A model generated the notes under the pieces. It was not told the origin of the DNA. It searched no databases and saw only the letters and a program-made list of their open reading frames with translations. From NCBI GenBank assembly GCA_023053685.1, contig JALIGW010000003.1, positions 138,257,126 to 138,321,125 on the forward strand: DNA of 64,000 bases, given 5' to 3'. This DNA comes from Diadophis punctatus similis. Taxonomy: Eukaryota; Chordata; Lepidosauria; Squamata; Dipsadidae. Below, in pieces: positions 1 through 9,940 of the stretch (within the stretch, counting starts at the first letter, position 1; every line of letters begins with the position of its first letter). A program made the position numbers and the translations under genes.

Positions 1-316
1 GCTTCATATTAAGTTGAGGGGCATATCAATTGCCATTACATTTTAAACATAAAACTGCCGCAGAAAAGTTGTAACAACTTTGACTACAAAGGCAAAAAGT
101 AAATTTACACAGCAGACCACAAGAAATCGGGCCAGCCTTTTTCAACCTGATGGCTCTAAAAATGTTGGTGAGAACTCCCAGATGGTAACATAGGTAGTCA
201 GGCATGCTAGATGGGAATTCAGAGAGTTATAGTTGCAACAGAGCTAGACAAAAAGCTAGAGATTTAACATCATGGCTAGTCCGAAACACAGAATCACGGA
301 ATGGAAGGTTATAGTT

Positions 317-767
317 CAGTGATGGCGAACCTATGGCACGGGTGCCACAGGTGGCACACGGAGCCATATCTGAGGGCACGCGAGGCATTGCCCTATGTCA
401 GCTCCAGTGCGTACCAGCTGATTTTCGGCCTTCTTTTCGGCCGTTTTTCGCTCTCCCCAGGCTTTAGGAGGCTTTCCTGAAGTCTGGGGATGGCGAAAAA
501 TGGCCGAATGGGCCAACTGGAAGTTCATTTCCAAACTTCCGGTTGGGCCGTTGGGCCGTTTTTCGCCGTCCACAGGCTTCAGGAGGCCTGTGAGCATGCA
601 TGGGGGGGCAGTGTGGGGGGTTGTGTGCATGCGCGGAGGGCAGTGTGGGGGTTGTGCGCATGCACGGAGTGAGGGCATTGCATTATGGGTGTGGGAAAGC
701 ACACGCGCACTATTGCGCATGCACACACCCTTTGGGCACCTGACCCAAAAAAGGTTCACCATCACTG
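317..767. mobile_element. Non-autonomous hAT element, 'gatggcgaacc' family, copy 1
   Basis: The element begins CAGTGATGGCGAACCT and ends with the inverted AGGTTCACCATCACTG. It is flanked on both sides by the 8-bp direct repeat TTATAGTT (309-316 and 768-775), the target duplication expected of hAT transposition. The interior is GC-rich with inverted segments and has no transposase. Three more copies of this family lie at 19740, 21437 and 23216. Confidence 0.88.
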
Positions 768-925
768 TTATAGTTCATTAGGTCTGCATGAGATAGGAGA
801 GAAGGGAAACTTAGTTTCACTAAGAATTAAAAGGCATCGCTCAGAAATCCGGTGCAAGAACCTAGAAATAGCTTCTAAAAGCAACCCATCACATTTCTGG
901 GTCTTTCAACGTCACGCTAACAGTA

Positions 926-1147
926 CAGATAGTCCTCGACTTATAGCCAATTTGTTAAGTGACCATTTGAAGTTACAGCACTGAAAAAAGTGATTTATTA
1001 TCATTTTTCACGCTCGTAACTGTTGTAGTATCCCCATAGTTACATGATCAAATTTCAGATGGTTGGCAATTGGCTCATATTTATGACAGTTGCAGTGTCC
1101 CAGGGTCACGGCGACCTTCTGACAAGCAAAGTTAATGAGGAAGCCAG
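926..1147 (+). mobile_element. TA-flanked 'tagtcctcgactta' MITE, truncated copy
   Basis: This matches, in the same orientation, the first half of the full copy at 51931-52331, starting just after a TA dinucleotide. Similarity stops near 1147, so the far end is missing. The family shows palindromic ends and TA targets, suggesting a Tc1/mariner-type mobiliser. Confidence 0.6.
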
Positions 1148-1254
1148 ACTAAGATTTAAATTAAATTAAATTAAAATTAAGATCAATCCCCCATATTTGA
1201 ATGATGGTTTGTTTTTTAAAATTTTAAAATTTTGTATTTTTTAATTATTGGTAT

Positions 1255-1352
1255 CGTTTTTATAAATTGTTGTTGTATTATGTTGTACGCCGCCCTGAGT
1301 CCTACGGGAGTTGGGCGGCATATAAAAACGACCAAATAAATAAATAAATAAA
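1255..1352 (+). repeat. LINE/SINE 3' tail with (AAAT)n end
   Basis: A short GC-richer motif (gccgccctgagtc ... gggcggcatataaa) is followed by repeated AAAT units. This is the familiar 3' tail of L2/CR1-type LINEs and their SINEs in squamates. Similar tails occur at 18240-18345 and 28811-28905. Only the tail is recognisable. Confidence 0.5.
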
Positions 1353-2119
1353 TAAGTATGGATGTATCCACAACATTAACATGACTTAAGGAAGATGTCT
1401 TCATTATATTTCATTACATCGGTATACAATTGACTGTAGCTAACCATTTCAATAAAATTGATTATGGAATTCTAATGGTAATCTTTCAAACGAATTATGT
1501 AAATACAACATCAAAAATAAATTCTAGGGAAGAGTAAAGTATTTATGATACTTTGAAGATTAAGAAATTTATTAGGAATGTTTTTAAGAATTGCAGTACT
1601 GAAGAATGAAATATATCCCTGAATAGTGATCCAGTATATATAGTCATTTGACTATACTAACAAAATACTAACAAATAATCTTGTTTTGGGCAACAAGCTG
1701 GAAGGCAGGTTGAAAAAGCTCACTGACAACAGGTAGTCTTCGGTTAGTGACAAGTGAGACTGCCAACTCAGTCCCAAAAGCAGAGCAGTTGCTAAGTAAA
1801 ACTACCATTGTGCTTATGATCAGCTCTTCTTTGCTTTACAGCTCTGCAAATGCAAGGCTTGTCATAAAATTATTTTTTCATCACCGTAACTGTGAATGGA
1901 CACTGAATTAGGACTATTGCTATATAAAACAAAAAAGCATATTTAACGATAAACTCTTTGTTTTCAACTAGCTAAAATTCCCTATTTTCCCTGAAGTGGA
2001 ACAATTTAACAACTTTATTTTAGGAGAAATAACTGAAAATAGTGTATTTAAAGATCAACCACAATTTACTTTGATTCAGTAGGTGATTATTAACATCAGC
2101 ATTGATGGAACAGCATTGA
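1353..2119. other. Unassigned AT-rich DNA
   Basis: No open frame, repeat end or splice-bounded exon stands out here. It reads as intergenic or intronic sequence. Confidence 0.5.
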
Positions 2120-2620
2120 AGCATTGATGCAGGAGCCAGATCGAGCTTCTCCAGCCACGTTGCTCTATGGCTATGCCGGATCGAGCTTAGTCATTGTGGC
2201 GGCTGTGCCGATCCAACAGGAAGCCAGCTGGTCCATTGCAGCGGCTGTCCCGATCAAACGGGGTAGCCAGCTGAATCATTGGTGCGGCTCGTTCTCCGAT
2301 AAGTAGCTGCTTGAAAAACCACACTGTTCGCCAAAGAACAGCTGATGGGAGCTGTTCCATTGTCCTGCCAAACAGCTGATTGTTTAAGCGTTTGAACTCT
2401 CACCCGAAAATCGTGCTGTTCTCCTGATTGGAATTGGCTGTATTGCTCGCCCGAAAACTGCACGGTTTGCCGAAAGCCGGCTGATTGTAGCTACATTAGT
2501 ACCGTTCTCGCACCAAACAGTTGATTGCTGCGGCGGCGGTACTGCTCGCCCGAAAACCTCATCATTGCTAAAGAAAACTGCTGGTAAACTGCTGAGAATC
2601 TAAAGAATTTAACTCTGCCT
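2120..2620. repeat. Degenerate GC-richer minisatellite-like block
   Basis: Short motifs recur with divergence: variants of 'ctcgcccgaaaact' near 2402, 2444 and 2547, variants of 'gccaaacagctgattg' near 2330, 2370, 2475 and 2515, and 'gcggctgtcccgatc' near 2203 and 2238. The composition differs sharply from the AT-rich flanks. It could be an old tandem array or the interior of an unrecognised transposon. Confidence 0.4.
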
Positions 2621-2877
2621 TTTTGCTCTGAAGAGCTCTGCTTAAATGCGTCTCTCTTGGGCTTAGACTGAGTCAAAACTGGGGGACAGTCAAGAGAGGC
2701 ATGGCTACAAAGTTTAAAAGGACTCAGTCTCTGGGCAGAAAGGCGGAGTTAACCCATTCTTTGGATTCTCTGCTCAGCACACTGGAGAAAAACCAGGAGC
2801 AAAAGCATTCGGCGTCTTAATAGCCAAGCCCTAAGGAAAGTTGACATCACAAATTCTAGAGTAACAATACTGTATAG

Positions 2878-3001
2878 CACGGATGTCAAACTCGCTGCAT
2901 CATGTTGCCATCATGTGACATTTTTCCCATTCGTGGAGCTGGGGTGGGCATGGCCTGCACACAATGCATCCAGCCTGTGGGCCGCCAGTTTGACACTCCT
3001 G
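2878..3001. mobile_element. Short hAT MITE of the 'gtcaaactc' family
   Basis: Ends CACGGATGTCAAACTC and (inverted) GTTTGACACTCCTG flank a 124-bp unit. The direct repeat CTGTATAG lies on both sides (2870-2877 and 3002-3009). The same family occurs at 13484-13886 and 40824-40951, with a truncated copy near 57717-57813. Confidence 0.85.
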
Positions 3002-3009
3002 CTGTATAG

Positions 3010-5030
3010 GAATTCATTGGCTGAAACAGAACACTGCCAATTCCAATTCTGAGGGAAATCATCTTGTTCCTCTCTGCTGAAAAGTCCTATGTATTTCAGG
3101 AAATTTTGCTTTAAAGCTACTATTGCGCCCGGGGTAAACATCTACTTAACCTAGGCAACCTTAGAAAGTTTTCAAAGGACTCCATTAGGTTTTTTTTCTC
3201 ACATACTCTGCAAAGGTCAAGAGTATAAAATGCAGATGAGTCATGCATGTAGTTCTTCTGAATACACTGTTCATTTTTTAAAGCCTCCACAAATAAAATC
3301 CCAGAATTACAATGTGTGTTAGGCTACCAAACCAATTGAGCAAATTTCATATTGTGTTAAATTTTAGTAGATTTGAACAGCAGTTAACCGAAAAACAACT
3401 GTTTCCTTAAATACAACATTAATCCTTTAGCTGTAATACATTAAACTAAACATTGTAAGCCAATTTGTGTTCCATATTCTAGTAAGGTGATCAAGCTTTA
3501 CACTCATTAGTCCTGTTCCAAAATTGAATTATTCTTGCTTTTCATATTGCTCCCACAGAGACCAGAGGCATTTGCCTCCACAGAGACAAGGAGCCCTTAT
3601 GAGGGCATTACTGAAAGTATATTACTTAATTAAAGAGGATTAGGGATCTATGAATAGCCTTGTTTGTTAAGACAGAAAAGCTTAGAGTTTATTTGCTCAG
3701 ACTGTTAATGACTTTTTATTTTTATTTATTTAAAAAACCTTGTTTTCCTAAAGAAGCAGCTTTTAGCAATATTACTTTATGGTTTCAGCTATATCCTTGT
3801 ATTATAAGGCAAAAGAATGTTTATCAAGCAACTGATGTAAAAAGAAAAAAAAATCCAAATTTGTAATCTGAGGACTATTGAGATTACAAAATACAGCAAA
3901 GAGTAAAATGGTCAACTGTATGTACTACCAGTTTTAAAATGCTGACATTTTCCCACCTCATTTAGCAGCCTACATTAATGTTAATCCTGTGGTTTCAAAA
4001 TATGCTGTCTCTAGGGAACCCTTTCCACGCTGACTCATCTGCTGAGGAATCTCTCCACAATAAAAAAAAATTGCTGAGGCATGTTGTTATTTTATATAGA
4101 TATTCACCAGCCGTGCATCAACTTGTACTGTGTTATATTAGGGATACAGGAGAAGGGATCTTGCAGTCTAATCTAGAGGACACCCGAAGGGGGAATGTTA
4201 TGCAATTCTAAGAGAATTCGAAGATCTCCAAAATTCCACTAGATGCATAACACAGAGTAATATCAAACAGCTGTCAAACCACATTTTGGAGATTACTTCT
4301 GCCATTACTGATCCTTGTAAGTATCTGTCTTTATATAGCAGGCTAAGACACTGTTATTTGTTGATACACCATATGAGAAATCTAGGTATGCAAGACAAAT
4401 AGTGAAATGTTCTTTCCACTTCTTAGTTATGTTCTCTCTTAATTTTTAGTTGAAATTAACTTCTTTCTGGGTTGGCTAGAAACTTTAAAAAGGCATAAAA
4501 TCAAGCCAGAAATAAACCAAGAGCTATGAACAAACCACATGGGCACATCATTATCACATATATTCACCTTTGTTGCAAAGAGTAAGCAAACTGTTTATTG
4601 CTCTAAAACAAGCCAATGTTTCTTCAGTGGTCCCTATTGTACTAAGCCAAAAATAAAGCAAATCAGTTTAACTAACTATATGGTATGAGCCCTAAGGAAT
4701 CCTTTTTTTTTCATTAGTTGTAGATTTGAGGCCTAATAAAACATTTTAAACCTTTAAAAAATGCTTATTTCTATTTTCTTTGAAAGTACTCAGAACACCC
4801 AGGGAATGATTTTGGCTGCTGTTCACATATTTTTGTTGACTGCCATCGTCTATTCATGATCCTAGCAACAGTCATCCTTCCAGATGATTTTCCTTTTCTT
4901 CTTATCCCACAAAATATTAGCACATCAGAAGCAATGCCAGCCTTCAGAGGTGACTTCAAAATATCAGAACATTAAACAATGTTTAAAGCCAAAGGTCAGT
5001 GAGGGTTCTATTCTCATTCTACCGGCTGCC
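3010..5030. other. Unassigned AT-rich DNA
   Basis: I see no repeat ends or exon-like frame. The short open frames near 3660 and 3978 have no recognisable domain and ordinary AT-rich composition. Confidence 0.5.
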
Positions 5031-5110
5031 TATGTCAGTGGTTTTCACACTTGTCAACTTTAATATGAGTGGAGCTCAACTCCCAAATTCCCCAGCCAGG
5101 ATGCTGGGAT
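5031..5110. repeat. Interspersed-repeat fragment ('caactcccaaattcc')
   Basis: The phrase 'gtggacttcaactcccagaattcc' recurs in degraded form here and near 5525-5550. It is a common dispersed squamate repeat phrase. The family is not assigned. Confidence 0.35.
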
Positions 5111-5113
5111 CTA

Positions 5114-5474
5114 CTGTATTTTTCGGAGTATAAGACGCACCTTAGTTTTGGGGGAGGAAAATAGGGGGGGGAATCTACCTACCAGGTATTCATCTGGCTA
5201 GCGTCCTTAGTCTGTTCAGCTTCAGCACATTATTTTATCCCCTGGTTAGAGCTGAAACAAATATTCTTCGAAGGGAGTAGGAATGAAAACAAGCCTGCAA
5301 AGACTTAGGGCTGGAAAAAAACTTCTTCGGATGCAGTAGGAACCCGGGAAGATCATTAGCACCTCCTTAGGGCCGGAAAAAAAAAGCTTCGAAAAGCTAC
5401 ATTTGGAGTATAACCCAAATTTTCAGCCTCTTTTAGGGAGGAAAAAGGTGCGTCTTATACTCTGAAAAATACGG
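5114..5474. mobile_element. TA-flanked MITE with 'tataagacgcacc' termini
   Basis: The left end after TA (5112-5113) reads CTGTATTTTTCGGAGTATAA and continues 'gacgcacc'. The right end is its inverse (ggtgcgtcttatactctgaaaaatacgg) before TA (5475-5476). Long inverted ends plus a TA duplication indicate Tc1/mariner-type mobilisation. There is no coding capacity. Confidence 0.8.
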
Positions 5475-5489
5475 TAGGTAATGCCCTAA

Positions 5490-5558
5490 GTCAGGGGTAG
5501 GCAAAGTTGGCTCTTCTATGACTCGTGGACTTCAACTCCCAGAATTCCTAAGCTAGTA
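5490..5558. repeat. Interspersed-repeat fragment
   Basis: A short segment starting 'caggggtaggcaaagttggc' and including 'acttcaactcccagaattcc' resembles dispersed squamate repeats. No intact ends or target duplication were found. Confidence 0.35.
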
Positions 5559-5560
5559 TG

Positions 5561-5700
5561 ATTGACTTTCTTTGAGCCACTTCTTCACGGCAGTTTTCAC
5601 TTCCTCGTCACTGGAATAATGTTTGCCTCTCAAACCCTCTTTCATGGGGCCGAAGAGATGATAGTCTGAAGATGCTAAATCTGGTGAGTATGGAGGATTA
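5561..5700 (-). pseudogene. mariner transposase fragment, inverted half
   Basis: Read on the minus strand this encodes a mariner-like DD34D catalytic-region tail: a proline-rich NPPYSPDLASSDYHLF motif carrying the last catalytic aspartate, then the GLRG and SSDEEV segments that follow it in the family. It meets, head to head, a plus-strand copy of the same C-terminal region. It is a fragment and cannot make a working transposase. Confidence 0.8.
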
Positions 5701-5701
5701 T

Positions 5702-5845
5702 TATTTCAGTGACGAGGAAGTAAAAACTGCAGTGAAGAAGTGGCTCAAAGAACAGTCAACAAAATTTTACGAGACAGGGATACATGCTCTCATTCGAAGG
5801 TTGAACATTGCTATTGAGAGAAACGGTGACTATGTTGAGAAGTAG
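5702..5845 (+). pseudogene. mariner transposase C-terminus, truncated
   Basis: A 47-codon frame ending in TAG (5843-5845) encodes the C-terminal tail of a mariner transposase (SDEEVKTAVKKWL..., then a FYETGIHALIRR segment and an ERNGDY ending). It overlaps in content with the inverted fragment at 5561-5620, so the locus is an inverted partial duplication. The mariner 3' end (a 'gttttgactcaccctcgta' terminus) follows near 5935-5957. The 5' four-fifths of the gene is absent. Confidence 0.8.
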
Positions 5846-5957
5846 GGATGTGATCCACAGAGGACCAGCTTCATTTTGATGTATGCTACATGTTCCTGTG
5901 TTGGTAATTATACCTGACCTAAAGAAAATGGCATTACGTTTTGACTCACCCTCGTAT
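5846..5957 (+). mobile_element. mariner 3' UTR and terminal inverted repeat
   Basis: Sequence downstream of the transposase stop ends with the classic mariner terminus, read outward as 'acgagggtgagtcaaaacg', beside a TA. It marks the end of the remnant element. Confidence 0.65.
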
Positions 5958-5959
5958 AA

Positions 5960-6508
5960 CAGTATAAAAAGTGCTACTGCTTTAGTGCACCCTCAGCAAC
6001 CAGACAGAGCAGTGTTTCCATCCTTATGGAGGGGAATTATTATTTATAGATAGTCCTCAAGTTACAGCCACTGTTCCATGAGCAAAGTGGGCAATTTGGG
6101 TGCTTGCAGTGTCTCTTGGTCATGTAATTGCCATTTGTGATCATACCTGCTGGCTTCTCACAAGCGCAGTCAGTGGAGAAGCCAACAAGGAAAGTTGGAA
6201 GTCATTCCCAAGGAGGACTGCTACAGAGTACGAGTTCCCAGGGGGGAGGGAGGCTGAAATGTATTCCAGTGTCCACTCATGCTTTGTAGTATCTGCCCAC
6301 AGCACCTCTCCACCCCTCAGGCACTACTACCCCCCGTGCTCCTTGTCTGGAATTCTCATGTAATAACCTGTGTGGTCCCGGGGTTATGACAGCATCCAGG
6401 ACTTCTGTCCTGCAGCCACATTGTTTAGCAACAGCGATGCTGTTCCAAATTTCCATGATAACCCATGATGACCTGAACTTTGTTGAGGCAAGAAAATTGA
6501 CACTCAGG
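5960..6508. other. Unassigned DNA upstream of the DIRS insertion
   Basis: A short stretch near 6050-6140 weakly resembles the 'tagtcctc' MITE family. The rest has no recognised feature. This is one flank of the DIRS element. Confidence 0.4.
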
Positions 6509-6549
6509 GAATAGGCGTTGTCTTCTTACCTGAACGCCTCTTCTCATCT

Positions 6550-6651
6550 GGTGGAACCAGCCTTCAGGAATTGGGTAGTACTCAGCCAATCAGATTAGGA
6601 CCGAGCCAGTAATTTAAATACTCCGTAGGATCCGCCATGTTCCCAGATCTG
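6550..6651. repeat. DIRS inverted terminal repeat (3' side)
   Basis: This segment, from 'ggtggaaccagcc' to 'cagatctg', is the exact reverse complement of 12558-12659 by direct comparison. The outer 6509-6549 part is unique to this end, as in other DIRS elements where the two outer tips differ. Confidence 0.95.
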
Positions 6652-6805
6652 ACGAATCCCGAAACTGGACTCGGGCGTGGCTACTCAGTTCGTTGTTACC
6701 TGAGCAAACTCCTGTCGCTATAGAATAAGAAACTAGGAAGAAAGCTAATAATAGAAAGAAATTGAATCTCTAGCATAATTACCTAACTATATACAAGGGT
6801 GGGAA

Positions 6806-6900
6806 CTGAAGGCTGGTTCCACCAGATGAGAAGAGGCGTTCAGGTAAGAAGACAACGCCTATTCTCCATCCTGGGGTGGAACCAGCCTTCAGGAATTGGG
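6806..6900. repeat. DIRS internal complementary region
   Basis: The first half (6806-6855) is the reverse complement of the left tip (6509 onward). The second half (about 6853-6900) is the reverse complement of the right tip (about 12626-12673). They join at the shared GAAT. In the DIRS model this region templates completion and circularisation of the cDNA ends. Its preservation argues that the copy arrived full length. Confidence 0.9.
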
Positions 6901-6947
6901 ACATACCAAAGCAGGGGTCCCAGGGAGGGTTAGCACAATTTCTGCTC

Positions 6948-8003
6948 CTATTGAATGTCAACTACTTGCTGTAGCACCCTCCTTCCAAATGCTGCATCCG
7001 CTGAAGCAAATTTATCTATCTTGTAATGTCGGATAAACTGGGATGGTTGCGCCCAGGTTGCCACCCGGCATACCTCTTCCAGCGAGGCTTGTGTGTTCCA
7101 GGCTGCCGATGTGGATGCACTTCTGGTGGAATGTGCCGTAATTCCTGTTGGTGCTGGCATGCCGCTGAGCTCGTATGCCTTGGCGATGGTGCCCCGGATC
7201 CAACGTCCTATGGTAGCTGACGACGCCTTGTCTCCCAGGGATCTGGTGTGGAACCCCACAAAAAGTGCTTCCGTCTTCCTGATATGCCTGGTGCGGTTCA
7301 GGTATATTTTGAGCGCCCTGCGCACGTCTAATGAATGCCATCGTCTTTCAGATGGGTGTGCTGGTTGTGCGCAGAAGGAGGGGAGAATCAGCTCCTGAGA
7401 CCTGTGAAATACGGAATTGATCTTGGGAATGAATGACGGATCGATTCTGAGAGTTACCTTGCTTGGTTGAAATATACAGAGATCCTTCCGGACTGACAAG
7501 GCTGATAATTCGGAGATGCGTCTGGCAGAAGTGATGGCAATCAGAAAGGCTACCTTCATGGTGAGGTGGCGTCGTGATGCTTCCCTAAGTGGCTCATATG
7601 GAGGCCCCGTGAGGGATGACAGGACCCGTTGCAGGTTCCAGGTTGGGTATCGATGTACCGTAGGTGGGTGTAAGTTAGTTGCTCCCCTCAGGAAGCGACG
7701 GATTGCTGGACATTGGGATAGAGAGTCATAATTGTCACATGCTAACACCGAAGAAAGAGCAGCCACTTGTCTGCGAAGAGTGTTAGGTGCTAGTCCCCTA
7801 TTGAGACCGTGGTTCAGGAATCTCAAAACCTTAGGCAGGGGGATGCATAACGGTGAGAGCCCTTCCTCACTGCACCAAGCGCAGAATGCCCTCCATGTAG
7901 CTGCATAAATGCGATTTGTGGAGGGGCGGCGGGCTGCCTGCATAATGATGACGACTTCCTGGTCGTAATCCTGACTTAGAAGGTCGTTCCGCTCAATCTC
8001 CAT
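6948..8003 (-). CDS. DIRS tyrosine recombinase
   Basis: A 351-residue integrase-like tyrosine recombinase, which would insert the circular DIRS cDNA into the genome without an aspartate-triad integrase. The N-terminal half (about residues 20-110) looks like a SAM-like core-binding domain (STNRIYAATWRAFCAWC, LAPNTLRRQVAALSSVL). The catalytic domain shows the R-H-R-Y set: R162 in TSARRISEL, H291 and R294 in TAHSTRSAS, and nucleophile Y327 in FIRHYKID. I chose the ATG at 8001-8003 because it overlaps the end of the RT ORF by 28 nt and gives the usual family length. The same frame stays open to an ATG at 8945, but that upstream part lies over the RT/RNase H gene and does not look like protein. 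No stops or frameshifts were seen. Confidence 0.93.
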   Translation of the reverse strand: MEIERNDLLSQDYDQEVVIIMQAARRPSTNRIYAATWRAFCAWCSEEGLSPLCIPLPKVLRFLNHGLNRGLAPNTLRRQVAALSSVLACDNYDSLSQCPAIRRFLRGATNLHPPTVHRYPTWNLQRVLSSLTGPPYEPLREASRRHLTMKVAFLIAITSARRISELSALSVRKDLCIFQPSKVTLRIDPSFIPKINSVFHRSQELILPSFCAQPAHPSERRWHSLDVRRALKIYLNRTRHIRKTEALFVGFHTRSLGDKASSATIGRWIRGTIAKAYELSGMPAPTGITAHSTRSASTSAAWNTQASLEEVCRVATWAQPSQFIRHYKIDKFASADAAFGRRVLQQVVDIQ

Positions 8004-9940
8004 GCAGTCAGTTGTAACCAGGCCGGGTCTGGGTGATGGATGCTCCCCTGTGACAGCAAGTCCTCTGACACTGGCAAGCGCCATGGTCTGGTGACGGAGA
8101 GAGCCTGGAGGTCTGCAAACCAAGTTCTTCGTGGCCAGAACGGGGCTATGAGGATTATCTCTGCCCGCTCCACTAGAATTTTGTGAATGAGCTCCGGAAT
8201 CACTGGTAATGGTGGGAATGCATATAGGAGCTCTTGAGGCCACTGGCACCTGAGGGCGTTCGTCTGCTCTGCCCCCGGCGACTGGAATCGTGTGAAGAAC
8301 CTTGGTAGGTGGGAATTGCTGGGAGTGGAGAAGAGGTCCACCAGCGGCTGACCGAGTCTCTGGGCTATCTGATGGAATACGCGGGGGTGGAGTCTCCACT
8401 CCGCTTGATCTACCTGAGTGCGGCTGAGCCAGTCCGCCTGCGAGTTGTGAATCCCTGATATGTGGTCTGATGTGATCGACCGTACGTGTCTCTCCGCCCC
8501 CAGACCCAGACTCATTGCTTCGGCCTGGAGGGATTTGGATTTGGTACCCCCTTGGCGATTGATGTGTGCCTTGGTGGAAATGTTGTCTGTGAGGACCAGA
8601 ACATCGGAGTCCAAGACCAGGTGCCGAAAGTGTTTCAGAGCCAGGGATACTGCTCTCAGCTCCAACCAGTTGATGGAGTGTGCTGCCTCCCCCGGTGACC
8701 ACTGACCTTGAGCTATGAGTCCCTCCGAGTGAGCTCCCCAGCCTGTCAGACTTGCGTCGGTTGTAATCGTTCTTCTGTGTGCGACCCTGAACGAGGTGCC
8801 TTTGGATATTGCTGAGGAAGTCCACCAATCGAGCGACCTTTGAACCTGTGAGGGAAGTTGAACTTTCATAGAAGATGAGCCCTGACCAGCTTTCTGGAAT
8901 GGTAACAGGAACCATTGGAGTTCCCTTGCGTGTAAGCGAGCCCATGGGGTGATTGCTATGCAGGAAACCATCTTCCCCAGGAGGGAGGATAATGATTCTA
9001 GGGATGTCTTCTGTTCCCCCCGTATCTGGGTGGCTAACTGCCTAATGCTGTCCTGCCTTTCTGAGGAGAGGCAGACCGTACAGTTAAGGGAATTGATCAC
9101 TGCTCCCAGGTGCTGTATGGACGTGCACGGGTTGAGAAGGCTCTTTTCCCAGTTAATGGAGAACCCGTGTTCCTGGAAGGTGTCTATGATGATTTCCACA
9201 TGCTGTTGAGCCACACCTTTAGAGGGAGCATGTACTAAGATATCATCCAAATAGCAATGGATACGGATAGATTTGGTCCGCAGCCTGGCCGCCAGGGCCG
9301 CCATTATCTTGGTGAACACCCTGGGGGCTGATGAAAGGCCGAATGGAAGAGCCCTATATTGATAATGTTGATTGTTGTAACAAAATCTTAGGAAACGCCT
9401 ATGGGGTTTGAATATAGGGACATGCAGGTATGCTTCCGTGAGATCTAGGGCTGACATGTAATCCCCCTGGCGTATCAGAGAAAGAATGGAAGACAGGGAG
9501 TGCATTTTGAAACGTTTATACACCAAATATTTGTTTAGTCTTTTCAAGTCCAGGATGGCTCTCCAACCCCCTGATGACTTTGGGACCACAAAAAGGATAG
9601 AATAGAAACCCCGCCCCCGTTGGGAGCGTGGTACTGGCTGTATGGCCCTGATGGAATCTAGGTGTTTAATTGCTTCTTCCATCAATTTACGTTTGGAGTA
9701 GACAAAGGAAACTGAACACTTAATGAAGGATCTGGGTGGGAATGAGATGAATTCCAACTTCAGCCCCCTGCGTACGGAGTTCCGTACCCAGGAGTCCTGA
9801 GTTGAATGCTCCCAGGCCTGCCAAAACTGGGCAAGCCTGCCCCCTATGGGGGCACTCCTGGAACTACCATCTGCCTCTGCGGAAGGGTCTGCCTGAAGGA
9901 GCCCCTCGCGGTTGTTTATGAAAGTGCTTCCCCCTGCCAC
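7976..9940 (-). CDS. pol: DIRS reverse transcriptase / RNase H / methyltransferase-like protein
   Basis: A 654-codon frame encoding the cDNA-making enzyme. The RT core spans roughly residues 85-300, with the first catalytic aspartate at D166 (MSALDLTEAY), RALPFGLSSAP, and the YLDD box at 230-233. RNase H follows with D395 (TTDASLTGWG), E427 (INWLELRA), D452 (LTDN) and D503 (SQADWLS), a complete catalytic set. Residues of about 530-650 (VDLFST..., YAFPPLPVI, LIAPFWPRRTW) match the region C-terminal to RNase H that in DIRS elements is usually assigned to a Dam-like methyltransferase. The frame opens at a GTG (9938-9940) inside the 3' end of gag, with about 77 nt overlap. The first in-frame ATG near residue 87 would cut into the RT, so expression probably needs frameshifting, reinitiation or splicing. 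No internal stops. Confidence 0.94.
   Translation of the reverse strand: MAGGSTFINNREGLLQADPSAEADGSSRSAPIGGRLAQFWQAWEHSTQDSWVRNSVRRGLKLEFISFPPRSFIKCSVSFVYSKRKLMEEAIKHLDSIRAIQPVPRSQRGRGFYSILFVVPKSSGGWRAILDLKRLNKYLVYKRFKMHSLSSILSLIRQGDYMSALDLTEAYLHVPIFKPHRRFLRFCYNNQHYQYRALPFGLSSAPRVFTKIMAALAARLRTKSIRIHCYLDDILVHAPSKGVAQQHVEIIIDTFQEHGFSINWEKSLLNPCTSIQHLGAVINSLNCTVCLSSERQDSIRQLATQIRGEQKTSLESLSSLLGKMVSCIAITPWARLHARELQWFLLPFQKAGQGSSSMKVQLPSQVQRSLDWWTSSAISKGTSFRVAHRRTITTDASLTGWGAHSEGLIAQGQWSPGEAAHSINWLELRAVSLALKHFRHLVLDSDVLVLTDNISTKAHINRQGGTKSKSLQAEAMSLGLGAERHVRSITSDHISGIHNSQADWLSRTQVDQAEWRLHPRVFHQIAQRLGQPLVDLFSTPSNSHLPRFFTRFQSPGAEQTNALRCQWPQELLYAFPPLPVIPELIHKILVERAEIILIAPFWPRRTWFADLQALSVTRPWRLPVSEDLLSQGSIHHPDPAWLQLTAWRLSGTTF

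Noticed and set aside
331..781. Open frames at the start of the window
   Set aside because: All lie within the first hAT element and come from its inverted GC-rich interior.
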